From the NCBI RefSeq assembly GCF_002215215.1, contig NZ_CP018632.1:1980501-2044500 (forward strand): 64,000 nucleotides of DNA. The letters run 5' to 3'. The notes beneath the pieces are model-generated. The model made no database searches and was not told where the DNA came from. It saw only the letters and a list, made by a program, of their open reading frames with translations. The position numbers and the translations under genes are program-made. This DNA comes from Granulosicoccus antarcticus IMCC3135 (GTDB taxonomy: Bacteria; Pseudomonadota; Gammaproteobacteria; Granulosicoccales; Granulosicoccaceae). Positions 1-8,307 of this stretch are shown piece after piece (within the stretch, counting starts at the first letter, position 1; each line of letters begins with the position of its first letter).

Positions 1-953
1 GTAAATCCAGTTTCAGGCCAGGTTTGCTGGCACGTGCCCACAGGGGTGTGCTGTATGTCGACGAAATCAACCTGCTGGCGGACATGCTGGTAGACCTTCT
101 GCTGGATGTTTGCAGTAGTGGCATGAATCGCGTCGAACGCGATGGCGTTTCTCATCAGCATGCAGCAGAAATAGTACTGGTCGGCACGATGAATCCGGAA
201 GAAGGTGAGTTGCGTCCGCAGCTACTCGACAGATTTGGCTTGTTCGTCAATGCCGATGCGTCGATCTCGATGGACATGCGCCAGCGCATTGTGCGTTCTC
301 GAATGGCTTTTGATGACGATCCCGTTGCTTTCAATTTGCACTATGCGGATCAACAACAGAAACGTATTGCACAGCTGGTGTCTGCCCGGCAGAGTTTGAG
401 CCAGATAGTCTTCACTGATGATGACTACGCGCGAGTGGCTCGAAAATGCCATGAAGCGCAGGTGGATGGTGTACGGGCTGACTTGGTGATGTTGCGAGCC
501 AGCCGGGCCATGGCGGCTTTGAAAGGGCGTCTGCATATTACCGATGAAGATATCGATGCGGTCGCTGATATGGTTCTCGCACATCGTCGTAAAGGTGGCG
601 CCGAGGCATCCGGAAACTCATGCGAGTCGGATACGATTGATGATGCTGCACAAGCAGGGAGCTCAGGGCAGTCAACTGCGGACAAATCTGCCTCCGGGGG
701 CCCAGCCGAATCGCGCGAATCCGGGGCGAGCCAGGAATCGCAGTCGAGATCGAGTGATGATTCAGGTTCGAGTGAGGGGGCAGGATCGAGTGAGAGTGCT
801 AATTCGAGTAAGGATTCAAATTCGATGGCGGAGGCGAGCTCAAGCGTTGACGAGGATGCTCAATGGGGGGCAATGCCTGCACAGGCTGTAGCCACTCGTC
901 AGGTCGCCTGGCCAGCAGTACAAAATGGGGCACCGAACGGAAAAAAGTCCTGA
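1..953 (+). CDS. Chelatase AAA+ ATPase subunit (ChlI/BchI-like), 5' end outside window
   Basis: Open from the window edge, so the N-terminus and Walker A motif are not visible. The visible part reads LLARAHRGVLYVDEINLL (Walker B region) and then GTMNPEEGELRPQLLDRFGL, the sensor/arginine-finger region typical of magnesium/cobalt chelatase I subunits. After the AAA+ lid (to about residue 195 of the visible part) comes a Ser/Glu/Asp-rich low-complexity tail of about 100 residues, like the acidic linker of ChlD/BchD proteins. It ends one base into the start of the VWA gene (TGATG), so the two are probably translated together. With the CbiM-like gene two genes downstream, the likely role is ATPase motor of a CobN-type cobalt chelatase in the cytoplasm. 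Magnesium chelatase is the alternative, but no bacteriochlorophyll genes are seen. Confidence 0.85.
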   Translation, partial: KSSFRPGLLARAHRGVLYVDEINLLADMLVDLLLDVCSSGMNRVERDGVSHQHAAEIVLVGTMNPEEGELRPQLLDRFGLFVNADASISMDMRQRIVRSRMAFDDDPVAFNLHYADQQQKRIAQLVSARQSLSQIVFTDDDYARVARKCHEAQVDGVRADLVMLRASRAMAALKGRLHITDEDIDAVADMVLAHRRKGGAEASGNSCESDTIDDAAQAGSSGQSTADKSASGGPAESRESGASQESQSRSSDDSGSSEGAGSSESANSSKDSNSMAEASSSVDEDAQWGAMPAQAVATRQVAWPAVQNGAPNGKKS

Positions 954-1651
954 TGCGTCCGGCATCCGGTACCGGTACGGTTGCCGGAGGCGGACAGTCA
1001 GTGCGAAGCAAGCACAAGTCCGGGCAACGGACTATGACGACAAGCCGTCGCATTCACTGGCCGCGCACCCTTGCGGCCAAACGCACGGCCAGGTTGGGAG
1101 TCGAACATTTGCGCTTCAAGCAGGAAGCACAGGGTTCTGATGCTCTGCATTGTGTGCTGCTGGATTGTTCTGCATCGATGATGCGCGGGGGGCAGCTGGC
1201 CTTGGCAAAAGGTATCTTGTTGGCGCTCAGTAAACAGCTTTATCGTCAACGTGACAGGCTTGCCGTTATTGGTTTTGGCGGAGAGTCCGTTCAGATGCTG
1301 CAGCATGCGCAACGCGTCTCGGTATCAAATGTAGATTGGATTGAAGCGATAAGGGGTGGTGGAGGCAGTCCCGTGACAGCCGCCGTACAGCAGGCTGAAC
1401 GCCTTCTGCATAGCGAGAAAAAACAGCTTGGACAGCCTCGAACATTGTGGTTGCTGAGTGATGGACGCTACGATCCCTTGCCGCCGTTGCCCCGGCATGT
1501 GGATGAGTGCCATGTAGTGGATTTTGAATCTGGCCATCTGCCGCTAGGACGTATCAGGCGGCTGGCTGAACTATGGCATGCGCAATACACGCATGCCAGT
1601 CATTGGGTTGATGTCAATGCAACCCTAACCCCCGGCAGGTATACAGCCTGA
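953..1651 (+). CDS. VWA-domain chelatase subunit (ChlD/BchD C-terminal-like)
   Basis: 232-residue protein beginning at the ATG that overlaps the stop of the preceding ATPase gene (TGATG). After a basic N-terminal stretch it holds a von Willebrand A domain with the metal-ion-dependent adhesion motif DCSASM, a GGGGSP loop and the strand-loop LWLLSDGRYD. This is the layout of the integrin-like domain at the C-terminus of magnesium/cobalt chelatase D subunits, here on its own polypeptide. Known I/D pairs of this kind power the large CobN subunit. The open frame extends upstream to 863 inside the ATPase gene, but the start at 953 is favoured because of the coupled overlap. It could in principle be a frameshifted single D subunit, but split ATPase and VWA genes are common in cobalt chelatase loci. 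Confidence 0.8.
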   Translation: MRPASGTGTVAGGGQSVRSKHKSGQRTMTTSRRIHWPRTLAAKRTARLGVEHLRFKQEAQGSDALHCVLLDCSASMMRGGQLALAKGILLALSKQLYRQRDRLAVIGFGGESVQMLQHAQRVSVSNVDWIEAIRGGGGSPVTAAVQQAERLLHSEKKQLGQPRTLWLLSDGRYDPLPPLPRHVDECHVVDFESGHLPLGRIRRLAELWHAQYTHASHWVDVNATLTPGRYTA

Positions 1652-1671
1652 CATTTTTACAGGAAAAGCAG

Positions 1672-2355
1672 ATGCATATAGAACCCGGAGTTGTGGAAGG
1701 ATCGAAGATCCTGTTGAGTTATGGAACGGTGGCGGTATCGATCGCCATCGCAGTCAAGCACCTGAAAGAGGCGGTTGATGAGAACGGTTGGTTACCGTTG
1801 ATTTTGAGGAGTGGCATCGCCAGTGTGTTGGTTTTCATGTTCTTCGAGCTGTTTCCTCACTACGCCGTGGGTGTGTCGGAAGTTCATTTGATTCTGGGAA
1901 CCAGCTTGTTATTGCTCTTCGGCATTGCACCTGCCGCGGTAGGTCTGATGGTTGGTTTGCTGGCTCAGGGTGTCTTGTTTGCAGCCCCCGATTTACCTCA
2001 GTACGGCATGAACGTAACGACTCTGTTGATCCCCTTGTTTGCTGCCAATGCGCTGGCCCGCCGCATCATTCCGGCACGGACAGCCTATGTTGATATCAGT
2101 TATGCACAGGCATTCAAACTGTCCCTGGCCTATCAGGGCGGAATCGTCGTATGGGTGGGGTTCTGGGCTGTCTATGGCAATGGTTTTGGTGCCGAAAATC
2201 TGGTGCAGATCTCGTCCTTTGGTGCTGCTTATCTGACTGTGGTGCTGGTTGAGCCTTTGCTGGATCTGGCCTTGCTGGCCGGTGCAAAGAGCATCCATCA
2301 ATTCAACGGCAGCATGTTGGTACAGAGACGAGTGCACAATGCGCAAATTAGCTGA
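1672..2355 (+). CDS. CbiM-like cobalt transport membrane protein (ECF permease family)
   Basis: 227 residues with six or seven hydrophobic segments. The N-terminus MHIEPG matches the CbiM/NikM pattern in which Met1 and His2 coordinate the metal, and the conserved region LFGIAPAAVGLMVGLL follows near residue 80. CbiM is the substrate-binding component of energy-coupling-factor cobalt transporters. No CbiN, CbiQ or CbiO gene lies next to it in the window. The start has a good ribosome site (AGGAAA, 6 bases upstream). It lies 20 bases after the VWA gene, so the three genes look like one operon coupling cobalt entry to cobalt chelation. The metal is inferred from context; nickel is possible. Confidence 0.75.
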   Translation: MHIEPGVVEGSKILLSYGTVAVSIAIAVKHLKEAVDENGWLPLILRSGIASVLVFMFFELFPHYAVGVSEVHLILGTSLLLLFGIAPAAVGLMVGLLAQGVLFAAPDLPQYGMNVTTLLIPLFAANALARRIIPARTAYVDISYAQAFKLSLAYQGGIVVWVGFWAVYGNGFGAENLVQISSFGAAYLTVVLVEPLLDLALLAGAKSIHQFNGSMLVQRRVHNAQIS

Positions 2356-2361
2356 TGCCAT

Positions 2362-3372
2362 TTGCAGGCTCGGTTATACGATCTGATGGAGCTTGATTGT
2401 GAAAGTATTGACCAGAGCGTTCGTGACGCTCTGGTCAACTGGGAGTTGCCTGCGAAGGTGACGCTGCGTCTGATCAATATTTCTGAAAACAGAACCTACC
2501 TGATAGAAGGCAGTTGCGGTTATCGCTCTATCCTCAGGCTTCATCGATCTGGGTATCACACACGTCTGGCCATCGAGAGTGAGCTGGCATGGATGCAAGC
2601 ATTGCAGAGGCAAGGTTCGATCATTACACCGACCATCGTCGCCGGGCGTGATGGCCAGACAATCCAGGCACTCCTACCAGGCAAGCAGGCCTCGCCCCGA
2701 TATCTGGTGATGTTCGAATACCTGGAGGGCGTTGAACCGCAATTTGGTGAGAACCATGAGGTCATGTTCGAGACGCTGGGTGCTATGGCCGCCTGTATGC
2801 ATTTACACGCCATAGCCTGGCAGCGGCCAACGGAATTTCAGAGGCTGGTCTGGGATCTGGATGCCGTATTTGGTGATAAGCCTACCTGGGGTGACTGGCG
2901 AGATGCGCCTGGCATGAGTGACAAGGCGCAAGCGTGTCTTGAGCAGGTGCAGGTAGTCGTGGTGCAAAGACTGCTGGCGTATGGGAGTACGGCTGATCGT
3001 TTTGGTCTTATCCACGGTGACATGCGTCTGGCCAACCTGCTCATTCATGAAGAAGAGACTCGCCTGATTGATTTCGATGACTGCGGCATTGGCTGGTATC
3101 TGTTTGATTTTGCCGCTGCCATCAGTTTCATGGAAGATCATTCACAAGTACCTCGTTTACTGAAGGCCTGGTTGTGCGGTTATCGCCGCCACCGAGCCCT
3201 GGATGAAGAGCAGGTGGCCGTGATCCCCACGCTTGTAATGCTCAGGCGCCTGTCTCTATGTGCCTGGATGGGAACCCATCCCGAAGTCGATGTCGTGCAG
3301 CAACTGCGCGCAGACTTCGTCAGCAATACGCTCAGGCTGGGGGAGACCTATCTGCGCGAGCAGCGAGGGTAG
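2362..3372 (+). CDS. Aminoglycoside-phosphotransferase-fold kinase, substrate unknown
   Basis: Up to 336 residues. The catalytic loop LIHGDMRLANLLI and the metal-binding LIDFDDCGIGWYLFDFA are the Brenner and DFD motifs of the APH/choline kinase/homoserine kinase II superfamily. The N-lobe is recognisable from RSILRLHRSGYHTR. The start is uncertain: TTG at 2362 gives the full frame, ATG at 2386 is the first ATG, and neither has a strong ribosome site. Family members phosphorylate small hydroxylated molecules such as amino alcohols or sugars. It lies 6 bases after the CbiM-like gene and about 70 bases before a dipeptidase gene. Context gives no firm substrate; a Srk-like protein kinase role is also possible. 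Confidence 0.7.
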   Translation: MQARLYDLMELDCESIDQSVRDALVNWELPAKVTLRLINISENRTYLIEGSCGYRSILRLHRSGYHTRLAIESELAWMQALQRQGSIITPTIVAGRDGQTIQALLPGKQASPRYLVMFEYLEGVEPQFGENHEVMFETLGAMAACMHLHAIAWQRPTEFQRLVWDLDAVFGDKPTWGDWRDAPGMSDKAQACLEQVQVVVVQRLLAYGSTADRFGLIHGDMRLANLLIHEEETRLIDFDDCGIGWYLFDFAAAISFMEDHSQVPRLLKAWLCGYRRHRALDEEQVAVIPTLVMLRRLSLCAWMGTHPEVDVVQQLRADFVSNTLRLGETYLREQRG

Positions 3373-3443
3373 GGGCTCATTGAGGAGGCATCGCAGTGCT
3401 ATGCTGGGTTGAAGACCAGCAACATAGATGATTGGAACACTTC

Positions 3444-4523
3444 ATGGCAGGTAGTAATCATGTCAATTCCTCAGGCCGTGTGTTTGACGGACATAACGAT
3501 GTACTGAGCAAGCTGATGACGGCTGGTGGTGTTGCCGCTGCCGAATCCTTTCTTGGCAGTACTGATTTTGATATCGACCTTCAGAAAGCTGCGGCAGGTA
3601 ATCTGGGTGGTGGCTTCTTTGCTATGTGGGTGGCCTCGCCCTCCACCGGTGTCGACTATCAGGAAATGATGACGCAGGCAAAGTATGACGTGCCCTTGCC
3701 CGAGTTGGTTGAGCGCCGCGCAGCCCTGGATGTGGTTATGCAGCAGGCAGCCATCCTCATGCGTTTACAGGAGCTGGGCGCTGTTGAAATCTGCACCTCA
3801 GTGAAGTCTCTGCGGCAGTGTTTCAAGACAGATCGTCTGGCAGCAGTGCTCCACCTGGAAGGTTGTGAAGCTATTGATCCCGAATTTCATGCATTGGATG
3901 TTCTGTATGCAGCCGGTCTGCGTTCGCTCGGCCCGGTCTGGAGTCGTCCGACTGTTTTTGGCGAGGGTGTGCCATTCCGTTTTCCCGCAACGCCCGACAT
4001 TGGTGCGGGGCTGACGGATCTTGGCCTGGAGCTGATCAGGCGCTGCAATACCAAGGGTATCCTGGTTGACTTGTCGCACCTTAATCAGAAAGGCTTTGAA
4101 GATGTGGCACGGCTCAGCCGACACCCCTTGGTAGCCACTCATTCCAACGCTCACCCCTTGTGCAAGCATGCTCGCAATCTGACCAATGACCAGCTGGAGC
4201 AGATCAAGGCAAGTCGCGGAATGGTCGGGTTGAATTTCGCCTCAGCCTTTTTGCGTGAAGATGGGCGCATGCTGAAGGATGTGCCGATTGAGCAGATGTT
4301 GCGACATCTGGATCACCTGATTGAGTTTGTAGGTGAGGACAGTGTAGGCTTAGGTTCGGATTTCGATGGAGCGGAGATACCCGAAGATATACAGGATGCC
4401 AGTGGTTTACCTAAGCTGGTCGCAGCCATGCAACAACATGGCTACGGCGAAACGTTGATTGCCAAGTTGTGCCACGGCAACTGGTTCAGGGTTCTTGAAG
4501 AAACCTGGCATGCCCAGGATTGA
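3444..4523 (+). CDS. Membrane dipeptidase, peptidase family M19
   Basis: 359 residues from the ATG at 3444. Zinc-binding motifs of renal dipeptidase-type enzymes are all present: FDGHNDVL near the N-terminus, HLEGCEAID about residue 140, VDLSHL and THSNAHPL in the middle, and GLGSDFDGAEIPED in the C-terminal third. The family hydrolyses dipeptides, often with a C-terminal D-residue, using two zinc ions. No clear signal peptide is visible, so a cytoplasmic location is likely. It directly precedes a five-gene peptide importer, which suggests that imported dipeptides (perhaps cell-wall-derived or D-amino-acid-containing) are cleaved by this enzyme. Confidence 0.9.
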   Translation: MAGSNHVNSSGRVFDGHNDVLSKLMTAGGVAAAESFLGSTDFDIDLQKAAAGNLGGGFFAMWVASPSTGVDYQEMMTQAKYDVPLPELVERRAALDVVMQQAAILMRLQELGAVEICTSVKSLRQCFKTDRLAAVLHLEGCEAIDPEFHALDVLYAAGLRSLGPVWSRPTVFGEGVPFRFPATPDIGAGLTDLGLELIRRCNTKGILVDLSHLNQKGFEDVARLSRHPLVATHSNAHPLCKHARNLTNDQLEQIKASRGMVGLNFASAFLREDGRMLKDVPIEQMLRHLDHLIEFVGEDSVGLGSDFDGAEIPEDIQDASGLPKLVAAMQQHGYGETLIAKLCHGNWFRVLEETWHAQD

Positions 4524-4575
4524 CCATACACATTGGCTTTCGCCAATGAATTGAAACGAAGGAGATCGCAGAAAG

Positions 4576-6201
4576 ATGACGAGTAATTTCAGCAAGCCGT
4601 TACGACGGCGTGTATTTTTCAAGCAATCACTGTTCTCTCTGGCGCTGTGCGCGACAGTGGGTATGGGCGGCACTTTGCAGGCTGCTACCCCCGATAACAT
4701 GTTGGTTATTGCGCACCGCATCGATGACATAGTCACGCTGGATCCGGCTCAATCATTCGAGTTTGCCGGTGCTGACGTTAACTACAACATCTATGGAAAA
4801 TTGGTCAACTTCGACCCTTTGAACCTGGATGCAGGCTATCAGCCAGATCTGGCAGAGAGCTGGGAAGTCTCGGAGGATGGTAAATCCATCACTTTCACGA
4901 TGCGTGAAGGGGTGAAATTCCACTCAGGTAATCCAGTGACCGCTGAAGACGCTGCATTTTCACTGCAACGGGTCATCAAATTGAACAAGACTCCGGCGTT
5001 CATTCTCACGCAGTTTGGTTTCACGCCGGAAAATGTTGAAGAGACGATCGTTGCCGACGGCAATACACTGACGATCACGACTGACAAGAAATACGCCACC
5101 TCTTTCGTACTCAACTGCCTGACATCCACGATTGGCGCTATTGTTGAAAAAGCCCTGGTCATGGAAAACGAGAAGGAAGGGGATCTGGGTAATGACTGGC
5201 TGGCTACCCATTCAGCGGGATCCGGTGCCTACAAGCTTGTTAACTGGAAGCCATCCGAATCCTACACGCTGGCTGCAAACCCCGATTTTTACCTGGGTGA
5301 GCCCGGCATGAAGCGGGTTATCGTGCAGCACATTCAGGAATCCACCACGCAGCGTCTGCTGCTGGAAAAAGGCGATGTTGACGTTGCGCGTAATCTGAAT
5401 CCTGAAGATGTCGCAGGACTGGAAGGTAATGAAGAGGTGGCTGTCGATACCGATCTGAAGGGCAACCTCATGTACATCTCCTTCAACCAGAAGAATGAGC
5501 AACTCTCCAACCCCAAGGTCATTGAAGCGATCAAGTACCTGGTCGACTATAACGGTATGGAAAACAGCTTCCTGAAAGGGCAGTGGCGCGTGCATCAAAG
5601 CTTTCTGCCAGCGACCTACCTGGGAGCCATTGAGGACAAGCCATACAGCTTCAACCTGGAGAAGGCCAAGGCACTGCTGGCTGAATCGGGTGTAGAGAAT
5701 ATCGAGTTCGAGGCCGGTGTACGTGAAGCACAAGAGCGTATCGAGATCGCCCAGTCATTGCAGAATACCTTTGCTCAGGCGGGTATCAAGATGAACATCA
5801 CAGTCGGAACCGGCAAACAGATTCTGACCCGCTTTCGAGCACGTGAACTGGATATGTATCTGGGTGCCTGGGGACCGGATTACCCTGATCCACAGACCAA
5901 TGCGGGTACTTTTGCCTTCAATCCTGACAACTCGGACGAAGCACAGGCAACAGGCCTCCTGGCGTATCGAAACGCATGGGATCCGGGTCCGTTTACCGCT
6001 GTTGTCGAAGAAGCTGTGGTTGAGGGTGATAACGACAAGCGTCGAGCCATGTACGAACAGTTGCAACGTGACTTTCAGGCGACTGCGCCTTTTGTGATCA
6101 TGTTCCAGAAGACTGAGCAGAGCGGACGTCAGGCGAAAGTACAGAACTTCACCATTGGTGGTCCTGTAACAGCGTCTGCTTACTGGCCTGTCTCTAAATA
6201 G
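4576..6201 (+). CDS. Peptide ABC transporter substrate-binding protein (SBP family 5)
   Basis: 541 residues. An N-terminal export signal (basic RRRVFFKQS followed by a hydrophobic stretch, cleavage near LQAAT) resembles a twin-arginine signal, although Sec export cannot be excluded. The mature protein has the SBP_bac_5 layout: the DPAQSFEFAGADVNYNIY region, LAESWEVSEDGKSITFTMR, then FHSGNPVTAEDAAFS. These proteins bind di- or oligopeptides (sometimes nickel or opines) in the periplasm. A purine-rich GAAGGAGA ribosome site precedes the ATG. It follows the M19 dipeptidase by about 50 bases and precedes the two permeases, so it is the receptor of this transporter. Confidence 0.92.
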   Translation: MTSNFSKPLRRRVFFKQSLFSLALCATVGMGGTLQAATPDNMLVIAHRIDDIVTLDPAQSFEFAGADVNYNIYGKLVNFDPLNLDAGYQPDLAESWEVSEDGKSITFTMREGVKFHSGNPVTAEDAAFSLQRVIKLNKTPAFILTQFGFTPENVEETIVADGNTLTITTDKKYATSFVLNCLTSTIGAIVEKALVMENEKEGDLGNDWLATHSAGSGAYKLVNWKPSESYTLAANPDFYLGEPGMKRVIVQHIQESTTQRLLLEKGDVDVARNLNPEDVAGLEGNEEVAVDTDLKGNLMYISFNQKNEQLSNPKVIEAIKYLVDYNGMENSFLKGQWRVHQSFLPATYLGAIEDKPYSFNLEKAKALLAESGVENIEFEAGVREAQERIEIAQSLQNTFAQAGIKMNITVGTGKQILTRFRARELDMYLGAWGPDYPDPQTNAGTFAFNPDNSDEAQATGLLAYRNAWDPGPFTAVVEEAVVEGDNDKRRAMYEQLQRDFQATAPFVIMFQKTEQSGRQAKVQNFTIGGPVTASAYWPVSK

Positions 6202-6215
6202 GTCATCTGGTCATT

Positions 6216-6323
6216 ATGCTATTGAACGGATCGGCTCGAGACAGGGCTTTGGATAGTATCCTGGGCAGATTCCTGGACAGGTTCCTGAACAGAGTTCTGG
6301 ACAGGGGGCTTCTGTCAATATGA
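6216..6323 (+). CDS. Possible 35-residue leader ORF built on a 12-bp repeat
   Basis: ATG at 6216 opens a 35-codon frame whose TGA (6321-6323) overlaps the ATG of the downstream permease (ATATGA). The C-terminal half consists of four-residue units of the pattern F/V-L-D/N-R encoded by four 12-bp repeats, and would form an amphipathic helix. There is no strong ribosome site for it. It may be a translation-coupling peptide for the permease or a chance frame through a short tandem repeat; the latter is at least as likely. Confidence 0.25.
   Translation: MLLNGSARDRALDSILGRFLDRFLNRVLDRGLLSI
6259..6306 (+). repeat. Four tandem 12-bp direct repeats between receptor and permease genes
   Basis: Four consecutive 12-base units close to TCCTGGACAGGT (6259-6270, 6271-6282, 6283-6294, 6295-6306), each differing from the others by two to four bases. 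The last unit also supplies the AGGGGG that is the probable ribosome site for the permease start at 6320. The degeneration suggests an old slippage-derived array. Confidence 0.8.
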
Positions 6324-7405
6324 ACGAGCCGGTCTCTCAATCTTTATCCGCGGCCTCTCGTCCACCACGCTCACAGTGGTGGATGAGGACAGGTGTTCGG
6401 GTATTGAGCACGCTGGGCATGATTCTGGTAACCATGCTCGGCCTGCTGTTCGTAACGTTCATCATCGGCCGTGTCATGCCCATTGATCCAGTACTCTCAA
6501 TTGTGGGAGAGCGTGCGAGCAAGGAGGTGTACGATGCCGCCTATCTGGCCATGGGGCTGGACAAACCCTTGCTGGTTCAATTCTTTGTCTACCTGTGGGA
6601 CGTCATCCATGGAGACTTTGGCCAATCCCTGTTGAATTCTCGCCCGGTTCTGGAAGATATCAAGCGCGTCTTTCCAGCCACACTGGAGCTTGCGACACTG
6701 GGGACCTTGATGGGAGTTCTGATCGGTGTGCCGCTGGGTGTCATTAGTGCCGTCAAGCGAGATTCCTGGATCGATCAGATTACCCGCGTCGTTGCGCTGG
6801 TGGGCTATTCCATGCCTATCTTCTGGCTGGGCCTGGTAGGTCTCTTGGTATTTTACGGCGTGCTAGGGTGGGTTGGAGGCCCGGGTCGTGTCGGTATTTT
6901 CTATGTGGATATCGTGCCTGTCGTCACCGGCATGATTCTGGTAGACAGTGCGCTTGATGGTCAGTGGGACGTATTTCGCGATGCTCTCAGTCATATCGTT
7001 CTTCCTGCCAGTATTCTGGGCTATTACAGTCTGGCCTATATCAGCCGCATGACACGTTCCTTCATGCTGGAACAGTTGGGGTCGGAATACATCACTACCG
7101 CGCGCGTCAAGGGTCTTTCGGAATGGACCGTCATCACGCGCCACGCATTCGGTAACATCAAGGTGCAGCTGATCACCGTGATTGCCCTGAGTTATGCCAG
7201 CCTGCTTGAAGGCTCGGTGTTGACTGAAATCATTTTTGCCTGGCCGGGAATAGGCAGCTATATCACTACCGCCTTGTTGTCGGCAGACATGAATGCGGTG
7301 CTGGGAGGCACGGTAGTCATCGGACTTGTATTTGTGTGTCTCAACGTTTTCTCTGATCTGCTTTATGCCTTCTTCGATCCACGCTCCCGTGATGATGCCT
7401 TGTGA
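6320..7405 (+). CDS. Peptide ABC transporter permease, DppB/OppB type
   Basis: 361 residues with a long N-terminal hydrophobic segment (from about residue 28), the FVTFIIGRVMPIDP motif typical of the first periplasmic turn of DppB-type permeases, and an inner-membrane EAA-like loop (YITTARVKGLSEWTVITRHAFGN) that contacts the ATPases. Six membrane segments are expected. The probable ribosome site is the AGGGGG about 11 bases upstream. It is followed by the second permease with a GTGA overlap (7402-7405). It forms the inner-membrane channel with the next gene product. Confidence 0.92.
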   Translation: MNEPVSQSLSAASRPPRSQWWMRTGVRVLSTLGMILVTMLGLLFVTFIIGRVMPIDPVLSIVGERASKEVYDAAYLAMGLDKPLLVQFFVYLWDVIHGDFGQSLLNSRPVLEDIKRVFPATLELATLGTLMGVLIGVPLGVISAVKRDSWIDQITRVVALVGYSMPIFWLGLVGLLVFYGVLGWVGGPGRVGIFYVDIVPVVTGMILVDSALDGQWDVFRDALSHIVLPASILGYYSLAYISRMTRSFMLEQLGSEYITTARVKGLSEWTVITRHAFGNIKVQLITVIALSYASLLEGSVLTEIIFAWPGIGSYITTALLSADMNAVLGGTVVIGLVFVCLNVFSDLLYAFFDPRSRDDAL

Positions 7406-8307
7406 GTAATCTGCAAAGTTGGCTCAACAGCGATAGTCCTGAATCACGACTGCAGGCTCGCGTGGCAGCGCTCTACCACGGCTGGCAGGAATTCAAGACC
7501 AACCGTCTTGCACTGTTGGGTCTGTTCATACTGATCCTGCTGCTGCTTATTGCTGTGTTCGCCCCCTGGATCAGTCCACACGATCCTTTCGAGCAGAATC
7601 TGGCTGGTCGTCTTCAGCCCATGGGTGCTGAAGGGCATTTGCTGGGCACCGATTCTCTGGGGCGAGATATCCTCAGCAGGCTGATCCATGGCTCAAGAAT
7701 CACCTTGTATATTGTGGGCCTGGTGGCCTTGATTGCCCCGGTCCTGGGTTTGCTGATCGGTACCGTTGCTGGCTATCTGGGCGGTTGGGTGGACATCGTG
7801 CTGATGCGATTCACGGATATTTTTCTGGCGTTCCCAAGGCTGGTGCTGGCGCTGGCATTCGTTGCGGCACTGGGTGCGGGTATTGAAAACGCTGTGCTAG
7901 CCATTGCTCTGACAGCATGGCCGCCCTATGCGCGTATTGCGCGTGCCGAGACTCTCAGTATTCGACGCTCTGACTACATCAGTGCCGTCAAGCTGCAGGG
8001 GGCGGGGGCGCTACGTATCATTACGCGTCATATCTGGCCACTGTGCATCGCATCGCTGGTGGTACGTATCACACTGGATATGGCTGGGATCATTCTGGCG
8101 GCAGCCGGCCTGGGCTTTCTGGGGCTGGGCGCACGCCCGCCTTCGCCCGAATGGGGCGCCATGATAGCGGAAGGGCGCCGTTTCATACTGGATTTCTGGT
8201 GGGTTGCCACTATCCCCGGTATTGCCATATTTGTTGTGAGCCTTGCATTCAATCTGCTGGGTGATGGTCTGCGTGATCTTCTGGATCCGAAGAGTGGTGC
8301 CTCATGA
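7402..8307 (+). CDS. Peptide ABC transporter permease, DppC/OppC type
   Basis: 301 residues starting with GTG inside the stop of the previous gene. Shows the DppC-type N-terminal segment (LALLGLFILILLLLIAVFAP), the sequence HLLGTDSLGRDILSRLIHGSR conserved in this subfamily, and an EAA loop (SDYISAVKLQGAGALRII). It pairs with the preceding permease in the cytoplasmic membrane. The ATG of the first ATPase gene overlaps its stop by four bases, so translation is coupled through the operon. Confidence 0.92.
   Translation: MSNLQSWLNSDSPESRLQARVAALYHGWQEFKTNRLALLGLFILILLLLIAVFAPWISPHDPFEQNLAGRLQPMGAEGHLLGTDSLGRDILSRLIHGSRITLYIVGLVALIAPVLGLLIGTVAGYLGGWVDIVLMRFTDIFLAFPRLVLALAFVAALGAGIENAVLAIALTAWPPYARIARAETLSIRRSDYISAVKLQGAGALRIITRHIWPLCIASLVVRITLDMAGIILAAAGLGFLGLGARPPSPEWGAMIAEGRRFILDFWWVATIPGIAIFVVSLAFNLLGDGLRDLLDPKSGAS

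Noticed and set aside
863-953. Frameshift fusing the chelatase ATPase and VWA genes into one D subunit
   Set aside because: The TGATG overlap gives a natural start for the VWA gene, and separate ATPase and VWA genes are known in cobalt chelatase loci, so no error is needed.
6259-6306. Possible CRISPR-like array
   Set aside because: The 12-base units are directly adjacent without spacers, and no cas genes are present.
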